From: Halocaridina rubra
Lineage: Eukaryota; Arthropoda; Malacostraca; Decapoda; Atyidae
Length of the DNA: 50,000 nucleotides
Reading direction: 5' to 3'
NCBI GenBank assembly: GCA_037179515.1
Contig: JAXCGZ010015159.1
Coordinates: forward strand, 1-50,000
Part shown: positions 12,301-24,276 of the stretch, piece by piece
Position numbering within the stretch: position 1 is the stretch's first letter
Layout: each line of letters opens with the position of its first letter
Made by a program: the position numbers and the translations under genes
The notes under the pieces: generated by a model
Told to the model about the DNA's origin: nothing
What the model saw: the letters and a program-made list of their open reading frames with translations, nothing else
Database searches by the model: none

Positions 12301-12580
12301 CTGTGAGTGAAAATTTTAGCTTTGAACAATTTCCACACTTGGTGCATTCTATTTAGCAACAATATTTCCACTAAAATGAACTTTTTTACATCCTGTAGAT
12401 AAAATTTTATAGCAGTATATATGTTTTTAGAAGTTACACGTATTTCATAATTTTGACCTATGATAACCATGAATGAATTTTTATTCTGCAGATTCTTTTT
12501 CTGCCTTTATATGTATACCACTACAGCTTTAAAATACCTACCCTAGGAATATCTTTGCACTAAAGCATTCTTCCGAAATT
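9376..12580. other. AT-rich interval without recognised genes
   Basis: Includes the probable remainder of the CUEDC2 3' UTR. AATAAA/ATTAAA-like signals occur many times and none can be singled out. A degenerate AAT/ATA run lies at about 10323-10376. Short open frames here (60-90 codons) look like chance. Confidence 0.6.
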
Positions 12581-12582
12581 AG

Positions 12583-14070
12583 TTATAGATACTGGTTGAG
12601 AGAATGAGGCGAAAAAGACGGCAAAATATGGGACCCAGTTCATTTGCTAACTCCTTAAGGCACCTCGCAGGGATACCATCGGGACAAGTTGCCTTGTTCG
12701 TCTGTAGTGAGCGAAGAAGCTTATGAACTTTGCGTGAAGAAAGGATTAGGGAGGGCATAGGGTTAGAGAGGGGTAAAGAATGAGGGAGAGGTGCACTGGA
12801 TTCGTTTACAGAAGAGTTGGCAGAAATATGATGGCTAAAGAAAGTGGCTTTGTCAGTGGGAGTGCAAGCTATAGAACCATCAGAACGAATGAGGGGGGGA
12901 AAGCTTGAGTTATAGAGGTTTTTGGCTAAGAACAAGAAACATTTATCAGTGGGAGAGGAGTTAAGGTCATCAACTTTCCTTATAAAGGAAGCTTTAGACC
13001 TTCAAATCTGAGCAGTACTGCAGTTCCTAGCTACAATAAAAGCTGAGCAACTCAAATCAGAAGGAGAGGCTTGATATGACCAGTGTGCCCGATCCCTGGC
13101 CTGAATAGCCATGGAGCGGGCACACAAACTAAGGATTAGGGGGAGAAAAAGTTTCATAGAGGAGGGGATGAACGCCTCCATTCCCAAGGTTATGATCTTA
13201 GCAACTTTTAGGGGACTTGATCAGGGTTGTGGGACTGAAAGCAGTCATTTGACAGGCAATCAAAGTAGTTACACAAATCTTCATGTTGCATATGTTGAAA
13301 GTGCCAAAGGCGGCTCTGAGTGGGAGGAATTGATGGAGGGGAAGCAAAAATGGAAGAGATTGAGATCACATAGTGGTCAGATTTACCAAGAGGAGAAAGC
13401 ACAGAAAATGAGTAGTTTGAAGGGTTAGAAGTAAGAAATAGGTCAAGAGTGTTGGCTGCTTGAGCGCATCAATTGGGAACACGAGTAGGATGTTTAATAA
13501 TTTGCTCCAGATCGTGATTAATAGAGAAAGCAAGGGCCTCACTTCCTCCCACATTAGTGTGAGAAGAATTAAGCCACTCTGTGGTGTACATTGAAGTCTC
13601 AAATATAGAGAACTTCAGCATGTGGATGAGAAGATTGCAAGGTCTTTCGGTAAGAGAACAGATACTCAAAGAAAGGCATAACGTCGGTGGAGTTTGGATA
13701 ACTGTAGCAGAAGCAAAGGAAAATAGTGGTAGTGGAGAGATAGATTTTCAGACAGAGAACATCAAAGTCAGGAGATTCAAGGTCAACGAGCCTCGGAATA
13801 GGAAGGTTAGTGTTGTAGTAGGCACAGACCCCACTTTTGAAACGAAAACGAGAATACAGGATATAGGGAGCGTTTTTAAATGGGTTAGTGGAAGCATGGA
13901 TAAACAGCTGGGTTTCAGAGAGAAGGAGGAGGTTAGGGAGGGATGTACCCAAGTGCTGTTCCACAGATGAAAGATCAGAGTTCTGACCACGAATATTAGA
14001 AAAGTGAAGAGTGAAAGAAGTGGATCAATCAGGAGGTGCAAGGTTAAAGGCAGAACCATTACTACCAAAA
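12583..14070 (-). pseudogene. I/Jockey-group LINE ORF2 (endonuclease and start of RT), 3'-truncated
   Basis: Minus strand, reading from about 14070 downwards. Endonuclease motifs: LGTSLPNLLLLSETQLF (13950-13900), a frame-shifted stretch, VLYI then the next frame, FSINHDLEQIIKHPTRVP (13530-13475) and SPLGKSDHYVISISS (13400-13355), which keeps the catalytic-type SDH. It continues through WSYQASPSDLSCSAFIVARN (13095-13040) to PTDKATFFSHHISANSS (12860-12810) and the first RT block TNKATCPDGIPARCLKELA (12700-12645), then stops at RLILSTSIYN near 12583. The rest of the RT, 3' UTR and tail are absent. Several frameshifts. It is a clear sister of the + copy at 18.2-21.6 kb. Confidence 0.85.
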
Positions 14071-14121
14071 AAGCATTCCTACCCTCATGCCAGTAGTGGA
14101 ATTAACAAACTCATGAGATTC

Positions 14122-15640
14122 TTAGCACCCCTCTTTGCTGGGTACTGTGGGCCATAAGCTGTGGACGTTCCATAAATATGGCAAAAATGAGGAAAAAGAT
14201 GGTAAAAAAAAAAAAACATGGGAAGTGTTGTGATTTGTCAAATGTAATGGGCTAGCAAGAGATGTATAATAAATATGCCAGAATATTTGGTGTTGATGTA
14301 GGCATAAGGAAAGAACCATGCATGAAGAAAGACTTAACTTGGAGCTGTCTGGACCAGTCCTAGCTGAATCCGTTATGCCTTTGGTCGTGGTATTTCAAAG
14401 GTCGGCTGATGCCATGGCCAACCTACAGACTCCTTGTGAGGGTCCTCCACAAGTCTTGCAAATCAATGGCACTTGGCAATATATTTTGGTATGGCCCAAA
14501 TCCAACAGTTTCGACATTGCCTGGGTCTAATTGTAACAACTCTCGGTCAACCAGAACACGCTCTGCTCTTTGGACATTCCAAAAAATTAGGAATAGTAAA
14601 AGTTATTTACCATCTCTCAGTTCAAGACGATCAACACTAACTACTTCAGAGGGGATATAGGTCTAAGCATTAACAAGATCCAGCTGATATAAGTCCAAGG
14701 ACCTAATAACTCCCCTGGTGTAGTTGAAGGTAGAATGCAGCTTAATCTCTGAGCCAGGAATGTGCCAATCCTTACTTCGCAGTACACCAGGGTGTTTCTT
14801 TGAGAGTTTTTGGCTTAGAAGCTCGACTATATTCCTCTGAAGATGAGTCTTTGCACAAATAAGACAGGCGCTTCATCGCCTGCACAATTTTGAAGGCAAT
14901 TGTACTAATCTTCTGGACAACTTACTACAAATAAATAAATTAAATTCCTTCTCAGAAACAACATGGGGGAGGTGAGTGAAAATTTTCCAAAAGGAACTAA
15001 CTCCACATTCAAGTCACTAGTACTAACATGAATGTTGAAAGCCTTCTGAGCTGCAGTTTCAGAACAGAAGAGAATCACGATGCCACCATCATCAGTGCTA
15101 GGGTTATAATGAATTTTTGCTATCTCTTCATAAGACAGAAACGCATTAAAAATTTCTTCATACGTGGATGTCGGCCAGTTCATTAAGTGTGGGACCATAG
15201 TTTTACTTTTATCATCAGTATTGTAGTCCTGGTGTCCAGGCAATACCAAATTATTACAGTTAGAAGAGAGTCACATTGTGCCCTTTAATGTCAACCGGAT
15301 CATCAAAGGAAGAGAGTGAACGTGATAATTTATGATGATTAATTTCCATTATTGGCTGCTATTACCAGGATTAATATAGGGACATAAAATGATCACACTG
15401 ATGGAACCCCAGTGCTAAACACTTCATTACAATGCCTCCACGACAAGCAAGGCAAGGGGTTCTGTTGTGATGGTCAAGTATAGAGAAACCATCAACTAGC
15501 CCATAGCCCAAACCCTACAGTGGGAGGTTCCTCTGAGGACTCTTCACCTCTGCCAGGGAGCTGATTCATTGAGGGATCCAAATCCTCTAGCAGGAGAGCC
15601 CCTTACCACTTTAAGGTGGACTTCCTTCTAGAGGGTGTCT
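14122..15640 (-). pseudogene. I/Jockey-group LINE 5' region and ORF1 (gag-like)
   Basis: Upstream part of the same minus element. A protein-like stretch at 15249-14905 (YEEIFNAFLSYEEIAKIHYN, later DGGIVILFCSETAAQKAF) has the feel of an RNA-recognition fold of LINE ORF1. At 14516-14449 a CCHC-type zinc knuckle is visible across a one-base shift: CRNC, then GHTKIYC, then CKTCGG. Near 15470-15385 another cysteine/histidine cluster (PCLACRGG...MKC...GFHQC) resembles the zinc finger seen N-terminally in some ORF1 proteins. 14122-14420 is the ORF1-ORF2 spacer and aligns with 18178-18480. The 5' boundary near 15640 is approximate. Confidence 0.6.
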
Positions 15641-16049
15641 ATCAGGAGAAACAACAGTATATACATTTTTTAGTCAAAACTGATCATAACTTACTAGGAG
15701 AAATTATACTTTACTCAGAAGTGAGGCACTTTTTTTTATGCTTCACTGAAAAAGAATATAATGTGAATCAGCAACACAAGTGGTGGTCCAATTTAAGAAA
15801 TGCTCTATTTGGTGGTAATATGTCTATGCTGTCATTACTTAAATTACTTGGGCTCTTCACTCACTGCCCAAAAGAAAAGTCTGGCAATTTAGCTGAAGTT
15901 TTTAGTAGCAATCAAAATGACATGAACTTTGTATGGTTAAAAGTTATTATCCTGAGCATAATGACATCTTTAGCATATTGATATCATAAAGTTAATTGCC
16001 TTTGGCTCGACTTGAATGCTTGTAGTGGCACTGATCCCAATGGAAGTTT

Positions 16050-16776
16050 TCCTGTGTGTGTGTGTGTGATTACCTAATTGTGATTACCTAATTGTGTTTA
16101 TGGGAAAGAGCCCAAAGCTCGTATCTTCCCGTCTCCTGATCGGTTCCATTTTATACTTAGTCATACTTATCATACCTGTCCTAAAAACTATGGATTGAGA
16201 TAGCATTAACTACCTCCTCGCTTAGCCAGTTCCAATTATCAACTACTCTTACACTGAAAAAGTATTTCCTTACATCCTGCAAAGAAGTTTTCTTACGAAG
16301 CTTCAAACCATGACCTCTAGTTCTACAGCCAGCCATATCAAAATATCGATCCCTATCCACTCTATCATAACCATGAAGGAATTTAAAGACTGTCACCATA
16401 TCCCCCCTCACTCTTCTAGCTTCGAGTGATGGTAAGTCTAATTCCCTCAGTCTCTCATCATAATTGAGATTGCGTATTTCTGGCACCAGTTTCGTGGCAT
16501 GTCTTTGAACTTTTTCAAGCTTAGCTATGTGCTTTTTCAAGTGCGGATTCCAAAAGGGGGCTGCATATTCGAGTTTTGGCCTCACATAGGTTACATAAAT
16601 ATTTCTGAACATTTCCTTGTCCATGTGCCTGAAGGCTACCCTTACATTTGATAAGAATGCATATGCTGCCCTTACTATGCCATTTATATGTATTTCTGGA
16701 GACAAATCTGCCAGTATGTGTACTCCTAGATCTCTCTCATTTTCTGTCTCTTGAAGTTGTACTCCAGCCACCGAGT
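16050..16776 (-). pseudogene. CR1-like LINE, RT C-terminus and 3' tail (copy 1)
   Basis: Minus strand open for about 190 codons (16771-16181), starting MAGVQLQETENERDLGVHI (the ATG may not be native) and containing VTYVRPKLEYAAPFWNPHL, KLEKVQRHATKLVPEIR, RRVRGDMVTVFKFLHGYD and KYFFSVRVVDNWNWLSEEVV. This is the thumb/C-terminal part of a CR1/L2/Jockey-superfamily RT; the catalytic domain is missing (5' truncation near 16776). The 3' tail has two direct copies of gattacctaattgtg (as read on +) and ends in (TG)n at 16052-16069. It is about 98% identical by eye to the copy at 41.3-41.9 kb, so the family was recently active. Confidence 0.87.
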
Positions 16777-16960
16777 GCTAATCTGCTGGCACCAAAACTG
16801 TCAAAGATATATGGAACACTGACCAGATCTGGATGTTCTTCCCTTTCTTGGAGTATTGGTAATGTGACTGATCTCCTAAAGGTCTTACTGAAAGTGTCAC
16901 CCACTGATTATCAACCAATTACGTTAACTCCTATTCAACACTCCCTCTAACTATTCTAAC
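16776..16960 (+). pseudogene. Fragment of another LINE reverse transcriptase
   Basis: Abuts the CR1 copy in opposite orientation. + strand frame reads LLAPKLSKIYGTLTRSGCSS, WSIGNVTDLLKV and SPTDYQPITLTPI. The order 'LAPKLS-...-W-IGNVT-...-DYRPI-I-TPI' is the N-terminal palm entry of non-LTR RTs common in crustacean genomes. Only about 60 codons remain, truncated at both sides. Different family from the neighbouring CR1-like element. Confidence 0.6.
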
Positions 16961-18177
16961 CCACAGTGCAGAACATTTGATGCCCCGAACAAATATATTT
17001 TAAACTCAAAGCTACAGCGCTACATGCAAACTTACATACACTTATCCAGCACACGTTATTAATAAAAAAAAAACATTTTTGCATTGAGTATCTTTTTTTA
17101 ATTTATAATAAACTACAAGCATAAATCTACATTGTCTAGAGAATTATAAAACTCTATTAATCAGTACTACCAGTAGTACAATTAAATAAAACTAACACAA
17201 ACCAAATACTCAAATTGAAGATTATTCTAGATGACAGAGACTGATAGTATTTAAATTTGTGTAAGATTACCCAAAGTGTTTCTAAAGGGTCAAGACTCAT
17301 GGCTCAAGATTCAAGAACAGATGAACAGTAAATATATTAGGGCCTAATTTAGAGGCAGATATACAGTACAGCAATAAGAAACCATGAGTATTTTACCAGA
17401 GAAAATGGTTCTAAAACTTGGATACAAGAATACTGTGCCATAATTTTACTCAAATAATGAAATGCCCAGAACATATATTGTCATGCTATTGAATTATGAT
17501 CCATGGGTGTTATGGTATGTAGATTTTATAATTAAATTTAGACCAATATAAATAGTTTAGGTATTATACATTTTTTCCACCTCTAGCTATTGGCAATCCT
17601 ATAACTGCACACTTTTTTCTGGATTTACTTCACAACCATACGAAAGTTGCTTCTTAATTCTTATTAGATAATTTGAGTAAATTACTTCAAATATATTCCT
17701 TGAATGCCTTTAAATGAGTTTAGAAGATTGCTTTCTATTTAAAGTTTGAAATGTGTCACAAATATAAAAAAACAAAAGATAGGCAATTCTAATCCCGAGA
17801 ACTGAGTAAGTGACGGATTTGTACAGTGGCAAAAAGAATCATAATTTCTACATTAAAATAAGTGGCAACATTTTGGCATGTGCAGCACTATAATAGTACC
17901 TGCGCAGACATGAAACCGCACAGCTTAGAGGGAATATTGTTCCTATTTTATCAAAAGTTTTCAAGCGACTGCTGGGAAAACACCTTTATTAATATACAGA
18001 GTGTGTTGGACTTTTTCTGAATCTGCACTTTGATTATCATAAATCTTTGGGCACTTGTGATACGATTGTAATAAGTCTGCAGATATGTAAAAAGCACTGA
18101 ACTTTCAGCAGGAGCCACGCATGATGGAACTTGACTTTAGTTGTGCTGTGGATCTTCATATGTATATATGATAAGTA

Positions 18178-18530
18178 GGTTGGCCATGGCACCAGCCGCC
18201 TGTTGAAAGACTATGACTGAAGGTATTAGGATAGAACTAGGACTGGTCCAGACTGTTCCGGGTTGTCTTCCTTCAGGGCGGTTCTTTCCTCGTGCCTACA
18301 TCTACACTGAATATTCTGGCGTATTCATTACACATCTCTTGCTATTCCATTACATCTGACAAGTCACAACACTCCCCACCCACATCTGTCTCTTTTTCTC
18401 TCTTTTTTCCTTATATTTGTTATTATTTATGGAAGGTCCACAGCTAATGGCCCCCAGTACCCGACATAAAGGGGTGTGAAGAATCTCTGGGGTTCATGCA
18501 GACTCAACTACTAGCTTGAGGGCAGACACG
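18178..18530 (+). mobile_element. I/Jockey-group LINE, 5' part of + copy (ORF1 end and spacer)
   Basis: Begins at gtaggttggccatggcacca (about 18176) and aligns with the reverse complement of 14420-14122 and of 39445-39230. It covers the last part of ORF1 and the spacer before ORF2. ORF1's zinc-knuckle region is not present, so this copy is 5'-truncated. The same breakpoint (gtaggttggcc) recurs in the short derivative at 39.4 kb. Confidence 0.7.
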
Positions 18531-18539
18531 CCTGGTGGT

Positions 18540-21420
18540 AGTAAGGGTTCTGCCCTTAACCTTGCACCTCCCAATAGATCTGCTTCTTTCATTCTTCACT
18601 ATTTTAACATTCGTGAGCTGAACTCTAATATTTTGTCTGTGGTACAGCACTTGGGTACATCCCTCCCTAACCTCCTCCTCCCATCTGAAACCCAGCTGTC
18701 TATACATGCTTCCACTGACACATTTCAAATTTCTCACTGTAATCTGTATTCTCGTTTTTGTTCCAAAGGTGGGGTCTGTGCCTACTGCAACACTAACCCT
18801 CCTATTGCGAGGTTATGGACCTTGAATCTCCTGATTTTTATGTTCTCTGGCTAAAAATCTATCTCTCCACTACCACTATTATTCCTTTGCTTCTGCTACT
18901 GTTCTCCAAACTCCACCAAGTTTGTGTCTTTCTTTGAATATCTGTCCTCGTGCCATGAGTCTATGCTATCTTCTCCTCACCCACATGCCAAAGTTCTCTA
19001 CATTGGAGACTTCAATGTACACCACAGTGAGTGGCTTAATTCTTCTCAAACTGATGTGGGAGGAAGTGAGGTCCTTGCTTTTTCTATTACTCACAATCTG
19101 GAGCAAATTATCAAACATCCTACTCGTGTTCCTGATCGTCACGAACATGAAGCAAACACTTTTGACCTATTTCTTACCTCTAACCCTTCAAACTACTCTT
19201 ATTCTGTGCTTTCCCCTCTAGGTAAATCTGACCAGTCTATGATCTCAATCTCTTCTATTTTCGCTCCCCCTCCACCAATCCCTCCTACTCAGCACCGCCT
19301 TTGGCACTTTGAGCGTACCCAACATGAAAATTTGCGCAACTTCCTCTTTGACTTCCCTTGGGATGACTACTGTTTTCGGTCTCATAACATTGATCAGGTA
19401 GCTCTAAAAGTTGCCAAGATCATGACCGCAGGAATTAAGGCGTACATCCCCTCTTCTGCAAAAACTTTCTCTCCCCCTAAACCTTGGTTTGACCATGCCT
19501 GCCCCATGGCTATCCAGGCCAGGAATCGGGCACACCGATATCATCAAGTCTCTCCGTCCAATTTAACTCGCTCTACTTTTATTGTAGCTAGAAATCGCTG
19601 TACTGCTCAGATTCGAAGGTCTAAGGCTTCCTTTATAAGAAGGAAGCTTGATGACCTTAACTCCTCCCCCACTGACAAATTCTTCTGGTCCTTAGCCAAA
19701 AGCCTCTCCAATAACTTCTGTAACTCAAGCTTTTCTCCTCTCATTCGTTCTGATGGTTCTATAGCTTGCTCTCCCACTGACAAAGCCACTCTCTTTGGCT
19801 CTCATTTTTCTGCCAACTCTTCTTTAAACGATTCCAGTGCACCTGTTCCTCATTCTTTACCCCTCTCTAACCCTATGCCCTCCCTTATCCTATCTTCACA
19901 CAAACTTATAAGTTTCTTCGTTCGTTAAAGACGAACAAGGCATCTGATCTCGATGGTATCCCTGCAAGGTTTCTTAAGGAGTTTGCAGATGAACTGGTTC
20001 AAGTGCTTTGCCGTCTTTTTTGCCTCATTCTGTCAACCAGAATCTATCCTTCATCTTGGAAGCATACTCTAGTTCAACCTGTTCCTAAGAAGGGTGACTG
20101 CTCTAATCCTTCAGACTACTGACCTATTGCCCTAACCTCCTCTAATGCTAAATATTTCAAAAGTTTGCTCAATGATCACTTCTTGAAATGCCTTGAATCT
20201 AACTCACTTATCTCTAATTACCAGTACGGCTTCCGCAATGCAAGATCCACTTGTGATCTCCTGTCCTATCTTACTCATGTATGGTCATCTTCTCTGAGGA
20301 ACTATGAGGAATCCTTTGTCGTCGCCCTTGATATCTCTAAGGCTTTTGACAGAGTCTGACACAAGACTCTGTTGGAAAAACTCCCTGCCTATGGCTTTAC
20401 CCCTTCTTTCTGTTCTCTGATATCCAGTTTTCTTTCTGACCGTTTTATATCTGTAGTTTTTGATGGCACGACATCTAGCCCTTTCTCATTTACTGGTGGT
20501 GTTCCACAGGGCTCTGTTCTTTCACCTACTCTGTTCCTTCTCTTCATCAATGATCTTCTAAAATCCCCACTACTTCTCTTCTTCATGCCTTTGCTGATGA
20601 TTCTACCCTTTACTTTTCCACTGCCTTTTCTTCACAACTTTCATCTGCTGTCTGTAATCAGTCTCGTATCACTCTTTCTTCTACTCTCATCTGATTTGCA
20701 GAGAGTATCTGAGTGGGGCACTCAAATTTTAGTTAAATTCAATGCCTCCAAGACACAGTTCTGGCTATCTCTTTATCTTCTTCTCCTCTTGATAACCCCA
20801 TTGTCTTTGAAACTAACGAAATTTATCATCTTAATTTTGTCAACATATCAGGAATTCATATAGCTTCTAACTTGCCTTGGAGGAATCACATAAACCATAT
20901 TTCTAAATCTTCATCCAAAAATTTGGGGGTATTGTTTCGTTTTCGTCATTACATTTCCTCTTTACATTTACTTAAAATTTATAAAGGTCTTATCCGTCCC
21001 TGCTAAGAATACTGCTCATACATCTGGGGTGCTTCTTCTTATACTTATCTCCTTGATAGGGTTGAATCTACAGCAGTCAGACTCATTAATAATCCTTCTC
21101 TTACTTCTAACCTGGATTTTCTCTCTCTTCGCCGTAAGGTATCTTCCCTTTCTCTTTTCTGTCGCTACTACTTCCATCGCTGTTCTGATGAGTTGGCAAG
21201 TTGCATCCCTCCCTCATTGCTGAGGCCGCGTAACACTTGCCAAGCGGCCTCATCTCACAAGTACTGTGTGGAGATTTGTAGCTCGCGGACTGGTCGGTGC
21301 AGCGACAGCTTCTTCCCATCTACCGCCAGACTCTGGAACTCTCTTCCTCCTTCTGTCTTTCCTAATTCTTATGACCTATCATCCTCCAAAAAGCAGATCT
21401 ATCGTCATCTCAGGGCCTAG
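18540..21420 (+). pseudogene. I/Jockey-group LINE ORF2 (endonuclease-RT), nearly full length but broken
   Basis: Endonuclease from HYFNIRELNSN (18597), LGTSLPNLLLPSETQLS, VLYIGDFNVHHSEWL (18999) to SPLGKSDQSMISIS (19210; the usual SDH histidine is Q here). RT: TNKASDLDGIPARFLKEF (about 19934), PSDY, YQYGFRNARSTCDLLSYLTH (20222), VVALDISKAFDRV (20320), GGVPQGSVLSPTLFLLFIND (20501) and catalytic HAFADDSTLYFS (20584-20619). C-terminus: EYCSYIWGASSYTYLLDRVE (21007), TARLWNSLPPSVF and a stop at 21418-21420. Disruptions include a stop after LWTLNLLIFMFSG, a frame break near 19925, in-frame stops replacing W or R (for example TGA at 20121, 20357) and several shifts after 20560. Long open segments show that it is moderately young. 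Commonly annotated in crustaceans as 'mobile element jockey' pol. Confidence 0.9.
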
Positions 21421-21743
<323 letters not shown>

Positions 21744-21744
21744 A

Positions 21745-22290
21745 ATTAAACCATGATTTTAACTATGCTATCTCATCTACAAAAACATTTTTGAACATCA
21801 GGGGACTCAAATTCTCATCGCACGCAACAAATTTATGCTGCCTTAACCAACCAAGCTACCTCAAAGTTCAAAAGACAATAATGTGTATATCATAGCGCAG
21901 CCATTATATGCGAGCATTGCTTCTATCGTTTTTTATTCAACTTGCTAAAGTTGAACGTGTAGTTTAGGTTTATATAGTCACAGTGATACTGCAATATCAA
22001 CATTACTATTATTAGGTAATCACACGAAGAATTTTTTAGGCATCAGGAGACTCAAGCTCTCAATGCAAGCTACAAACTCATGCTGATTTAATCAACCAAG
22101 CTAATACATTTGATAAAGATAAATTTGCTTATCATAACACAACCAGTACATGCAAGCATAGCTCTCGTCTTTCTTTAATCAACTTATTAAAGCTGTACGT
22201 GGAGTTTAATTTTATATATTTACAGTGAAACCATGATATTGAGAATACTATAATCCACAACAATTTTTGTGTTGCTTACAACATGAGTTC
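21745..22290 (-). repeat. Tandem tRNA-headed SINE array, period about 245 bp
   Basis: Two and a partial third direct copies (landmarks: cagg-ga-ctcaa at 21799 and 22044; aaaccatgat at 21751 and 22230). On the minus strand each unit has a tRNA-like head: A box TAGCTTGGTTGGTTAAGGC (complement of 21858-21840) and B box like TTTGAGTCCCC (complement of 21811-21800). Unit 2 has TAGCTTGGTTGATTAAATC (22102-22084) and CTTGAGTCTCC. Copies are roughly 70-75% alike by eye. The head cannot be a working tRNA as acceptor pairing is not evident. Interpretation: SINE-derived satellite in head-to-tail arrangement. Confidence 0.65.
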
Positions 22291-22309
22291 ATTTCCTATG
22301 ATGTTCAGA

Positions 22310-23592
22310 AAAATATAGACTGGAAGAGCCTTGATCCGCACACTGAAGAGAATTCTTTTCGAGCAAGATTCTTAGCTTGTGTTTAAGGAAACTTTTTGCA
22401 CCATCCAGTATTGGAACAATCAAAGGCATAGGGGTAAGGATGAGCTATCACTGCTTGATCTAGCATTCACAGACAACGCTTTGGATATAGGAAAAACTGA
22501 ATATGAGTCACCAGTTCAAGTAACCACCTTCGTGAGCTGGAGTCGAGATAGTAATGAAACGGTCATTACATTAGGAGACCTATTAAAAACAGCAAGGAAT
22601 AGCTAAAAATTGGTGGAAATGTCTTGGAGAGATGAAAATTTATTTAGAACGAAGGGAACTGACAGAAGTAAGGTTAGCAGTGGAGTTCCAAAGGCATTAG
22701 TGTTAGGGCCACTTCTGTTCCTCGTATATGTAAATGACCTGCTGGATTTTGTAAATACATTTTTATATATGCTTGCAGATGATGCAATTTTTTTTCAAAA
22801 CAATAGTTAAGGACTAGAGTAATGGTAGAAAACTTCAGTAAGACCAAAATAATCTGGATGAGTGGTCAGACAAGTGTCTAATAGGCTTCAATACTATAAA
22901 ATGTAAAGTAATGCACATTGTGTAGAGTGCAAGGACACAGAAAAGGAATGAAATTTTGAGGTAAATGTATTGGCAGATATCTATTCTGAAGTGTATATAA
23001 ATGGAGTTATAAGAGCAGCTTTTACTCTCTTTACAAATATAAGGGTGGCATTCAGGCACAATCAATAAAATGTTCAGAAATATTTTTGTGTCTTTTGTGA
23101 GACCAACACCTGAATATACAGTGCGCTTTTGAACTCCACACTTGAAAAAGCAGGTACTGTATATAAATTGGGAAAGGTTCAAAAACGCACTCCAATGCTT
23201 TCAACAGAAATAAGTGATCTCATTTTGAGGAAATTGTCAGGGAATTGATATACTATCATATGAAGTTAATGGAAAGATGAGGGGGGGGGGTATGGTAACT
23301 GTTAGTAGTTCCAGTCCTTGTTTTGACAGTGTAAAGGGAGCAATATTTTAAAATGGGTGCCTCTAGAACTAGAGATCACTGTTTGAAGCTTCATAAGATA
23401 TCTTCTTTGCAGGATGTTAGGAAGTACTTTTTAGTGTAAGAATACTTGAGAACTGGAATTCGCTGAGTGAGAAAACAGTTAATGCTAAATGTATTCATGG
23501 TTTTAAGGGCAGACACAAGTGTTAATGAATAAAAATGAAAACGATAAGAAGACGTGGAGCTACGAGCATAATTATGTAACTACTATTAGGCT

Positions 23593-23595
<3 letters not shown>
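22310..23595 (+). pseudogene. CR1-like LINE, decayed + copy (endonuclease end, RT pieces, tail)
   Basis: Starts with an endonuclease C-terminus: NSFRARFLACV, then in the next frame KDELSLLDLAFTDNALDIG (about 22434-22490). RT remnants: VSSGVPKALVLGPLLFLVYV (22673-22732; the Q of the usual GVPQGS is replaced) and MLADDAIFF (22767). Conserved C-terminus pieces: LKKQVL...LEKVQ-like sequence near 23140-23180, LQDVRKYF (about 23409) and a tail at 23540-23595 (gaagacgtggagctacgagc) matching the CR1 3' UTR. Many stops and deletions; much older than the minus copies. Confidence 0.7.

Positions 23596-23656
<61 letters not shown>
23596..23656. repeat. (GA)n microsatellite
   Basis: About 60 bp of pure GA directly after the CR1-like tail. 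Confidence 0.95.
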
Positions 23657-23658
<2 letters not shown>

Positions 23659-24187
23659 CTACAACCAGGCAACGTCATATTACGTCACATAGCAATAGTG
23701 TTGCAGTAAAACATATATTTTACTTTTTTACAAATTTTACCCTTAATTTACCATAAAACATCTAAATTAACTGTAAAAAGTACGGAGTGCTTATAATTTA
23801 TTATTTTTATATCTAAGAAACAGAGAAAAATATGACAATTGATTCTAAAGAAATGGTTGAAAATTGTCGAATTTTGAACTGCGTTTTTCTTTGTCCTGAT
23901 TCTCCGAGTTGCCAAAATCAGCTGCGTAGCGGGACGTTACTCAGGGTTGCCATATTCAAGGTTTTGTAACAACACTCAAAAGGATCAATTGTTAAGAAGT
24001 AACTTTAAGTACAAGGATGCCAGCTTGCTAAATTCAACCATTACTTGCAAATACAAATTAAGCTTTAAAAATACAAAAATATAGCGATTAATCCCAAAAT
24101 TTCTATAATTAAAAATTATATTTTTTTCTTTTTATAATTCATGAGAAAGAATGCCCAATTTAAAACCATTATGTCCAAAATACAGCC

Positions 24188-24195
24188 TGACGTCA
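24188..24195 (+). promoter_or_regulatory. CRE palindrome TGACGTCA
   Basis: Perfect 8-bp cAMP-response element (CREB/ATF site). It lies 50 bp upstream of a TATAAAG and about 80 bp upstream of a TCAGT initiator, a typical position. Half-sites or variants (aacgtcat, ttacgtcac) occur at 23671-23688. The spacing to the core motifs is what makes it interesting; alone it would be weak. Confidence 0.35.
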
Positions 24196-24237
24196 TTATC
24201 ACGGCAGTCTAAGATTTACCCTAACAATTACCCCTTG

Positions 24238-24276
24238 TATAAAGATTGAATTGGTAACTCTCCATGTAGATTCAGT
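24238..24276 (+). promoter_or_regulatory. Candidate core promoter: TATA box and TCAGT initiator
   Basis: TATAAAG at 24238-24244 and the arthropod initiator core TCAGT at 24272-24276 (candidate +1 A at 24274). The spacing from the TATA T to +1 is 36 bp, slightly longer than the usual 30-31. A CRE lies upstream. No transcript evidence. Confidence 0.3.

Noticed and set aside
13111..13428. + strand frames at 13.1-14.0 kb
   Set aside because: Antisense of the I/Jockey ORF2; charged, non-conserved translations.
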